60,000 nucleotides of DNA from Tubiluchus corallicola (lineage: Eukaryota; Priapulida; Priapulimorpha; Priapulimorphida; Tubiluchidae): contig JAQGDQ010000081.1 of assembly GCA_030141605.1 (NCBI GenBank), forward strand, positions 256,001 through 316,000. The letters run 5' to 3'. The notes under the pieces are model-generated. The model was not told the origin of the DNA, did not search any database, and saw only the letters and a list, made by a program, of their open reading frames with translations. Of this stretch, positions 51,901 through 60,000 are shown piece after piece (positions within the stretch are counted from its first letter, which is position 1; the number at the start of each line of letters is the position of its first letter). The position numbers were made by a program, and so were the translations under genes.

Positions 51901-54900
51901 TAAGTGCCATTGAGTTGGTTCAGCGTCAAAGTTCGGAACGGCAGAAACTGTGAAGAGATTGACGACGATGATGATGACAACAACAACAACATGAAAAACA
52001 CCTTTGTCAGAGGCAGCAACGGTAGCGCCAATGGATTGCGGAACTTACTTGAGTGCATGAGGATTTGGCAGAATATTATGGAAGGGGTGGTTAGAAGGTG
52101 GAATTTACCCCAGCCTGATTTAAAGCTTTTTCAGTGAATAAAAAAGCTAGATAGGTATTTGACTACGAAATATGGAGTTTCAATGAGCTTACTGGATTAA
52201 CATGCCATGCCATAGATTAGCATTGGAGCATCAAGGTGTTCTGATCTGTGGTCAGATTTTTGATAGTTTGGGCGTATTGTAATTTTACAATTACGTAAGA
52301 AGCTGGCTATTATCAGACTTGTTGCCATTTGCATTTTCGTCTTTCAGCAAACAATTTTAGACATTGCATATAAACATAGCACTCATTTTTGAGAAAGCTA
52401 CTATATTAATTGATAATGAACCAAAAAAATATTTTGTTTTGAAAGTGAAATACTAGTGAAAATTTGCTTAACTCCACAAAAATTTAATGGCGGCTACTTT
52501 ATTGCAGTGTTTTCTGATTATGCCCTTGCTTTTACTTTTTATGATTGATGACACAGTGTAGAAGTTTTCGTGCATTTGTTAGTTCTAACACACCACAAAC
52601 AGTGCTGAATAAGTTATCACAACAATGCTAACACACTGTCAACAGTTTAGTTGGTTGCTTGTATATTACCTGGATAGATCAAGATGATGTTATATAATAA
52701 TAATAATATGATATAGCTCTTTTCTATTTTTGTGCACCTGTATGCTACATTATGGCTACGGGTGTTAAAATTAATAAAAACAATTCATTACTTACAGTGT
52801 GGTCAGGTTCAGTTATAGTTCTTGATATGCATTTTGACTTTCAAAGATCATATTTTTATGATGTCTGTTGCATAACTGGACCAGAGAGAGATCCAAAACA
52901 TCTGTAGTACTGTGTAAGGCACATATTGTGGTGAAGCAGTAAGTGCCATTGAGTTGTGGTTCAGCGTCAAAGTTCGGAACGGCAGAAACTGTGAAGAGAT
53001 TGACGACGATGATGACGACACCTTTGTCAGAGGCAGCAACGGTAGTGCCAATGGATTGCGGAACTTACTCTAGTGCATGAGGATTTGGCAGAACATTATG
53101 GAAGGGGTGGTTAGAAAGTGGAATTTACCCCAGTCTGATTTAAAGCTTTTTCAGTGAATAAAAAAGCTAGATAGGTATTTGACTACGAAATATGGAGTTT
53201 CAATGAGCTTACTGGATTAACATGCCATGCCATTGATTAGCATTGGAGCATCAAGGTGTTCTGATCTGTGGTCAGATTTTTGATAGTTTGGGCGTATTGT
53301 AATTTTACAATTACGTAAGAAGCTGGCTATTATCGGACTGGTTGCCATTTGCATTTTCGGTCTTTCAGCAAAAAAATTTAGACATTACATATAAACATAG
53401 TACTCATTTTTGAGAAAGCTACTATATTAATTGATAATAAACCAAAAAATATTTTGTTTTGAAAGTGAAATACTAGTGAAAATTTGCTTAACTCCACAAA
53501 AATTTAATGGCGGCAACTTTATTGCAGTGTTTTCTGATTATGCCATTGCTTTTACTTTTTATGATTGATGACACAGTGTAGAAGTTTTCGTGCATTTGTT
53601 AGTTCTAACACACCACAAACAGTGCTGAATAAGTTATCACAACAATGCTAACACACTGTCAACAGTTCAGTTGGTTGCTTGTATTTTACCTGGATAGATC
53701 AATATGATGTTATATAATAATAATAATATGATATCGCTCTTTTCTATTTTTGTGCACCTGTATGCTACATTATGGCTACGGGTGTTAAAATTAATAAAAA
53801 CAATTCATTACTTACAGTGTGGTCAGGTTCAGTTATAGTTCTTGATATGCATTTTGACTTTCAAAGATCATATTTTTTATGATGTCTGTTGCATAACTGG
53901 ACCAGAGAGAGAGACCCAAAACATGTGTAGTACTGTGTAAGGCACATATTGTGGTGAAGCAGTAAGTGCCATTGAGTTGTGGTTCAGCGTCAAAGTTCGG
54001 AACGGCAGAAACTGTGAAGAGATTGACGACGATGATGATGACAACAACAACAACATGAAAAACACCGTTGTCAGAGGCAGCAACGGTAGCGCCAATGGAT
54101 TGCGGAACTTACTTGAGTGCATGAGGATTTGGCAGAATATTATGGAAGGGGTGGTTAGAAGGTGGAATTTACCCCAGCCTGATTTAAAGCTTTTTCAGTG
54201 AATAAAAAAGCTAGATAGGTATTTGACTACGAAATATGGAGTTTCAATGAGCTTACTGGATTAACATGCCATGCCATAGATTAGCATTGGAGCATCAAGG
54301 TGTTCTGATCTGTGGTCAGATTTTTGATAGTTTGGGCGTATTGTAATTTTACAATTACGTAAGAAGCTGGCTATTATCAGACTTGTTGCCATTTGCATTT
54401 TCGTCTTTCAGCAAACAATTTTAGACATTGCATATAAACATAGCACTCATTTTTGAGAAAGCTACTATATTAATTGATAATGAACCAAAAAAATATTTTG
54501 TTTTGAAAGTGAAATACTAGTGAAAATTTGCTTAACTCCACAAAAATTTAATGGCGGTTACTTTATTGCAGTGTTTTCTGATTATGCCCTTGCTTTTACT
54601 TTTTATGATTGATGATACAGTGTAGACGTTTTTGTGCATTTTTTAGTTCTAACACACCGCAAACAGTGCTGAATAAGTTATCACAACAATGCTAACACAC
54701 TGTCAACAGTTTAGTTGGTTGCTTGTATATTACCTGGATAGATCAAGATGATGTTATATAATAATAATAATATGATATCGCTCTTTTCTATTTTTGTGCA
54801 CCTGTATGCTACATTATGGCTACGGGTGTTAAAATTAATAAAAACAATTCATTACTTACAGTGTGGTCAGGTTCAGTTATAGTCCTTGATATGCATTTTG

Positions 54901-55296
54901 ACTTTCAAAGATCATATTTTTTATGATGTCTGTTACATAACTGGACCAGAGAGAGAGAGAGACCCAAAACATGTGTAGTACTGTGTAAGGCACATATTGT
55001 GGTGAAGCAGTAAGTGCCATTGAGTTGTGGTTCAGCGTCAAAGTTCGGAACGGCAGAAACTGTGAAGAGATTGACGACGATGATGACGACACCTTTGTCA
55101 GAGGCAGCAACGGTAGTGCCTATGGATTGCGGTACTTACTTGAGTGCATGAGGATTTGGCAGAACATTATGGAAGGGGTGGTTAGAAAGTGGAATTTACC
55201 CCAGTCTGATTTAAAGCTTTTTCAGTGAATAAAAAAGCTAGATAGGTATTTGACTACGAAATATGGAGTTTCAATGAGCTTGCTGGATTAACATGC
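42932..55296 (+). repeat. Satellite array: twelve tandem units of about 1.02/1.04 kb
   Basis: Units begin at CATGCCATAG: 42932, 43953, 44971, 46017, 47036, 48058, 49102, 50145, 51164, 52206, 53226 and 54270. Seven are short (1018-1022 bp: units 1, 2, 4, 5, 8, 10, 12) and five long (1042-1046 bp: 3, 6, 7, 9, 11). Long units carry a 21-bp CAA-rich insertion after a GAC/GAT tract. Units are nearly identical over most of their length. Each contains a near-palindrome ATTGTAATTTTACAAT, a TAA triplet run, a GA run and a TGAATAAA motif. Open frames on both strands exist but are inconsistently preserved: a 1-bp loss in units 4, 5 and 7, and a TAG in units 8 and 10. I therefore treat it as non-coding satellite DNA. 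The array runs into an assembly gap. Confidence 0.97.
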
Positions 55297-55396
55297 NNNN
55301 NNNNNNNNNNNNNNNNNNNNNNNNNNNNNNNNNNNNNNNNNNNNNNNNNNNNNNNNNNNNNNNNNNNNNNNNNNNNNNNNNNNNNNNNNNNNNNNN
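55297..55396. other. Assembly gap (100 N)
   Basis: Exactly 100 undetermined bases inside the satellite. A round 100 is the usual placeholder for unknown length, so the true number of units is probably underestimated. Confidence 0.99.
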
Positions 55397-55732
55397 GATC
55401 AGCATCAAAGTTCGCGACAATAAAGATCATGTTATAAAATATATCGCCTTTCTCGATTTTTGTGCGCCTGTATACTACATTATGGCAATGGGTGTTAAAA
55501 TTAATAAAAACAACTCATTACTTACTGTATGGTCAGGCTCATTTATAGTTCTTGATATGCATTTTGACTTTCAAAGATCATATTTTTTATGATGTCTGTT
55601 GCATAACTGGACCAGAGAGAGACCCAAAACATCTGTAGTACTGTGTAAGGCACATATTCTGGTGAAGCAGTAAGTGCCATTGAGTTGTGGTTCAGCGTCA
55701 AAGTTTGGAACGGCAAAAACTGTGAAGAGCTG
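55397..55732 (+). repeat. Truncated, more diverged satellite unit at the right edge
   Basis: Matches the interval from TTTTTGTGC...GGGTGTTAAAATTAATAAAAAC to AACTGTGAAGAG of the units, with more substitutions than units show among themselves. Homology stops abruptly after GTGAAGAG, before the GAC/GAT tract. The first 45 bases after the gap (GATCAGCATCAAAGTTCGC) diverge from the standard unit. Confidence 0.9.
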
Positions 55733-57129
55733 GGCAAATTAAACTTGGGTAGCTTACTGTGTCAGAAAGAGTAAGCAACCATGTGTGAAATACCTCTTGC
55801 GTAGCTATTTCATGGTAAGAGATCAGTTATACAATGCTAAATTTTGGCAATAAATGCAGGTACAATAATAATGGCGGAAAAAAATCGGATTATTAATAAA
55901 TATTATTAAATATCGACAATTTCTTATTGATAGCTATGTACAATTCAGGCCTTGTCGGATCTTATTTTAGATTAAAAAAGTTGTGATTGCCGTCTTTGTA
56001 TGAGGCGCTTAATTTTTTTTACGAATTGTTCTATAGCGCTTATAGACTTATAAAGCGGGGGTGGGTGTGTGGGTAAGGTGGACTCTTACAAGAGGCGTTT
56101 TGTAAGTGATTCATCAAAAAAACGAGACTGATTTCAAGTTGAATTTTCGTCTAGTTTTTTGATGAATCACTTCAAATTCTAAGCATTGCCTAAACGGCAA
56201 AGACACCGTGTTTTAAAATTAGACAGCTTGCTGGAATCAGGGTTATAATCGATGTCATTTCGCGGATTTTAATAATCTTACTAATTGAATTAGACGCTTC
56301 ATTGCATCTAATTCTTCAATGAATATGAATTTATTGGTTATTCAAACTGTCTTGGTTCTCTCGTTCGATTCGGGCCCTTTTTGTTTTCCTATCTATGTCG
56401 TCTACATGGTGCATTGATGATGAATTTTTTATAATCCATTAGGAAAACGCAGAGCACTGCATTGTAAAACAACAAAGAATTGCGTTGAAAAGGTTCCCCA
56501 ATGGCACACGTGAGCTTAGATTGGCTTACAAAAAACTCAGTTAATGTCCCAGTATCAACACAGTTTATGGCTTTATTGTCCGTCGGCAGATGCGAACATA
56601 TTATTGTGACAACGGCGGCAGCTTGATCGATGATGATCGTCAATTAATAACTGTATGAAATTACACACCGAATAACAATTGGTGGTTTGGAAAGATCGAA
56701 TACTGCTGCTTCTGTTCCTAAATAGCTGCTGCAGACTGCAGTTAAATTCAAAATTTCCTGAAAACTATATATATATATTTTTTTTCTTGTAGCGATTCTT
56801 AATTGTTTTTGAACATAATTTCACTAATACTGCAGTGATGTATCAAGTGTCAAGTATCTTGTTGCTAGGTTTGATCAATATAAGTTTTGTTATATAGAGT
56901 ACTTTGCTCCGTGCGTTAGATTTATGATTTTCTCATCCATGGGATGTGAGTTCAAGAGTAAGTATTGTTGTTTTTCGCTAAGGTAGGTTACTGTTTGCCA
57001 CGATATTTCGTGACATGTAGTGGTTATAATACGAGAAAAATGGGATTTGTGATTGGCAGTGAAATGCTGTCTCAAAGATAAAAGCCTCCATGGGCATATT
57101 AGGTTATTTTTCACAGTGACACAGTGTTG
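55733..57129. other. Gene-free stretch with one strong hairpin
   Basis: No coding region supported. A long foldback lies at 56104-56172. Confidence 0.5.
56104..56172. repeat. 69-nt near-perfect hairpin
   Basis: The left arm starts AAGTGATTCATCAAAAAA and the right arm is its exact reverse complement for those 18 bp. Pairing continues through a one-base bulge and one mismatch to AGAC, leaving a loop of about 20 nt. Size and shape resemble a microRNA precursor or a small foldback element. There is no expression evidence. Confidence 0.6.
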
Positions 57130-57770
57130 CAGTTTCTAAAGCCTTTCCAAGTATCTAACACACAACTACCTAACACAAAGAGTGGTCGGCAAGTTTTTGC
57201 ATCAATGCTAGTAAACTGCTAACAGTTTAGTCGACTGCTCGCATGTTACCTGTGAGCAGATCAAAGGTAACACTAGCAGAGACAAAAACGCAGTTTATGT
57301 TTAGTATACCTGTAAGCTATGTAATTACAAAGAGTCTAAAAGTTAATCAAAAATAACTTAGTACTTATCGTATTTTCAAAATATGATGCAATGACAACGC
57401 TTTCAAGATTTTGACTAGTTATGACACATAACACTTGTTGTGGTGACTTACAATTAGCGTATGAAAGAAGCTGAGCAGAATCCTTTACGCTTTTGGTATC
57501 ATACATAGTGGCAGGTAACTTTTAGCAACTCGGTAACACACTATCGACACTTTAGTGAGCTGTTCTCGTAATACTAAAATTATTAGTTTATTAATTTGTA
57601 TTACCATGGCAAAAATGTTAACACACCACAATTAACTCTGTGAGCTGCTGACATATAAGCTCGGTCAGACTATTGCACTTTATATTAAATTTTTAATTTT
57701 TTTTGCATTGAACTTTTGCACATATATCAGCTATTTTATGGCAGAGGGTGTTAAATTCGCAGGCTTACTG
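57130..57770 (+). repeat. Two or three diverged satellite-core copies right of the array
   Basis: First copy: TATCTAACACACAACTACC, GCATCAATGCTAGTAAACTG, AACAGTTTAGTCGACTGCTCG and GAGCAGATCAAAGGT. Another begins near 57515 (AACACACTATCGACACTTTAGTGAGCTG). A third near 57615 (TTAACACACCACAATTAAC, GTGAGCTGCTGACATATAAG) ends in TTTTATGGCAGAGGGTGTTAAA at about 57733-57754. Orientation is the same as the array. Confidence 0.65.
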
Positions 57771-60000
57771 ATGGTAACAATCTTCAATGAAATGTTCATT
57801 GACACATTGCCACTAGCAAAGCAGAATTTTATCTTCGCCTGCGCCATGTTCGCTTTCTACAGCCTTATTCAACATAGTTCTACAGCATGCATGAACAAAC
57901 CACAGTGTAAAACGTCCAATTCAGCAGATAATATGCCCCATTCTTTACGTGCTCTATAAATCATTTTCCCTGTGATTTCCAACTGATAATTACTCGACTT
58001 TAAAGTATAGTAATGCTGTGCCAGAGTGACCGGTTTCTCGGTAGGATTAAGAACCGATTTCGTCTCAGATGAGGAAACAAACTTTGCCAGATTAACTGTC
58101 TGTTTGCAAACTGGATCCACACACTGACAAGAGTAATTGCACTAATATCCCTAAAGATTGGCGTCTATTCCATTCATTATAGCCAGCGAAACACGCCGAA
58201 ATTCACTGCAGCCAGATGAGATTCGGTTTACTACTGAGAAAGAACAAGAAGTGCAATTATAAGCAGTCACTGGCAAGTTAATATGGCGTCTGTAACTAAT
58301 AATTTAAAGAGATTTTACTTTCACATCAATTTGACAAATATCATATCGTTCGTCTGCTACTTTAGACTTGAAATACTGTGCAGGTATCAGGGCTTCCCTA
58401 ACAGCCAATTCAAAATAAAGATCTTTAGTTCTTTAAAGTAGGAAATAAAACGGGTGCTTTTATATTTGCAATGCTGTAGAAGTATAGTTAAAAAGCTATC
58501 GTTAACTCTATCCGATGAATTTTATATCTGAACCGGTATAAATCTTGTTTGCGGAAAACAACGATGGACCTAAAAGCGACTGAGAAAAGAAGCGCTGAAA
58601 AATTGAGACCAGTCAAGACTTTAAGTACATGAATGCTGTTCTTGATTTTAATCCACTACGCATTATGGTCGATTTAGTCCTAAATTAAAGTTTGCTCACT
58701 TTGCTGGGTATTAATTTGAAAATTATAGACATTTGCTGCGCTGGGAGGCGCTGTTACAATTTTGTATAACTATTCCATATAACAGGCTAAACCAATCCAG
58801 TGATTCTGAAACACTTTTATAATTTGTAATAGATATTATTTCTAGACTGCTTGACAAATAAATATGACAAAGTTTTTTTTCGTATGATGCGCGAACTAGT
58901 TTAAACTGATTTAGTTGCACTGGGACTACTTTTATGAATAAATTCCGAGTTAGCGAATTATAGACCCCATACTGCTTAAAACAGAAAGCAAATCCAACGT
59001 GTAATAAAATTTAAAAATCTTGGGTGTGCTGCCTATGCCAGGCAGCAACAGTTTGCCTCAGTTGCCCAACAAATTAAGATCTTACTATTCACATTTAATC
59101 TGTTACCACGTTTCAAAAGTATTGGTACAACATTTCCTATAGCTACTCTTACCTATAAGTAACCCTAAAACAGGTTTGACCTCTATAACTATACAGTCAT
59201 CCTTTATTACAGACCTATATAAAGTCTGAATTTTTAAGTCGCAAGGCGGAGTATTTTGTTGGAGGTGGTCATAAAATCTTCAATGACTTGCTTGGTCAAA
59301 GCGGTGTTTAGACGCCACAGTATAACAAGCATCACTAGCCGTTAAAGAGACAAGGGAAAACAGCAACGACAACGGTGAAACAAAAATTCAGTTCAAATTC
59401 AGAAACAAATGAATTACCCGAGAAATTTTGTTCGGCTATTTATCTCGAAGGTTAAATGTACATTATTGTTCATTTAGAAACACAGTAGATGGTGAAATTT
59501 TTACGTTTCCATTTTAGCAAATAATCGGTTTTCATTTTTTTTAGGTGTACGGTTTCCATATATGCTCCAGTTTTCAAATCTGATTACTGAGCAGTGATCA
59601 CGAACCTTTATACTCTCGTTTTTTTCTTGTGTACAGTTACACAATGACCCACAAACAAAGCATACAATGAGTCCTCTAAAAAACAACCTACCTTATCCTC
59701 GAGTTACAAAATCTCAGAGAGACGCCTTTCTTTGTACTGTTTAATCTATGTATGGCGTATTGTTCTTTCATTATTCTGACTAATTTTAATGACCTATTTC
59801 ACGCTGGTGGTAAGTGTTTTCTCAGAGGTTCTTATTAAGGGTACGACCGCAGGTGGTACCTAGTTACATTAGATATATTTACTTTCACATTCAGTCAAGC
59901 CAACATTCATAACTGCTACTTTTGTGCCGGTAATCAGTCATAAATACAAAAGTGGCCTGAATTTACTAAGCTTGTGAAAGTGTCTCAAACGACGTTACTT
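57771..60000. other. Gene-free 3' edge of window
   Basis: Only short open frames without recognisable domains. No repeat, RNA gene or splice-supported exon was found. Confidence 0.45.

Noticed and set aside
42932-55296. CRISPR array or rDNA/histone cluster
   Set aside because: Units are 1 kb, contiguous, without short repeats and unique spacers, and contain no rRNA or histone sequence.

Overview
The window is nuclear DNA of an invertebrate animal. It is AT-rich, with GT-AG introns, metazoan-type genes, a TATA-driven tubulin promoter, relics of several eukaryotic transposon classes and a 100-N scaffold gap. The phylum cannot be fixed from sequence alone. No prokaryotic operon, CRISPR array, phage, rRNA gene or convincing tRNA gene was seen.

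Genes lie in the first 26 kb. (1) Alpha-tubulin, + strand, 1324-3787, five exons. The first exon holds only the ATG. Exon 2 is 8 bp short and out of frame, Lys40 is Gln, and the acidic tail is Asp-rich. (2) OGG1, - strand, 12901-6231, reconstructed here as seven exons giving a complete 373-residue 8-oxoguanine DNA glycosylase with catalytic Lys282 and Asp301. It lies tail-to-tail with tubulin. (3) HTRA2-type mitochondrial serine protease, + strand, 18118-19407, with one uninterrupted coding exon. (4) WBP2, + strand, 24563-25444, also intronless, with a GRAM domain and five PPxY motifs. These are independent housekeeping-type genes and show no sign of a shared pathway.

The 5.2 kb between the divergent OGG1 and HTRA2 genes carries a decayed pogo/Tigger DDE transposon (about 13.56-14.85 kb) beside a foldback, a non-LTR retrotransposon tail (about 14.96-15.27 kb), and one of two copies of a TTCGAA-rich MITE-like element. 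The other copy lies between HTRA2 and WBP2. A hAT-type MITE with terminal inverted repeats and a 7/8-matching target duplication is at 35881-36181, with a second copy at 5745-5999. From 26 to 42.9 kb and from 55.7 to 60 kb no gene could be supported.

The outstanding structure is a young tandem array at 42932-55296. It has twelve head-to-tail units of about 1.02 or 1.04 kb, ends in the assembly gap, and has a truncated diverged copy beyond the gap. Units come in short and long forms differing mainly by a 21-bp insertion beside a GAC/GAT tract, and shared private variants show higher-order (two-unit) duplication. A roughly 150-190 bp core of the unit recurs as much older copies on both sides (about 37.02-38.64, 40.33-40.56 and 57.13-57.77 kb). 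The locus therefore records repeated amplification of one apparently unclassified repeat family, which is the best candidate here for something undescribed.
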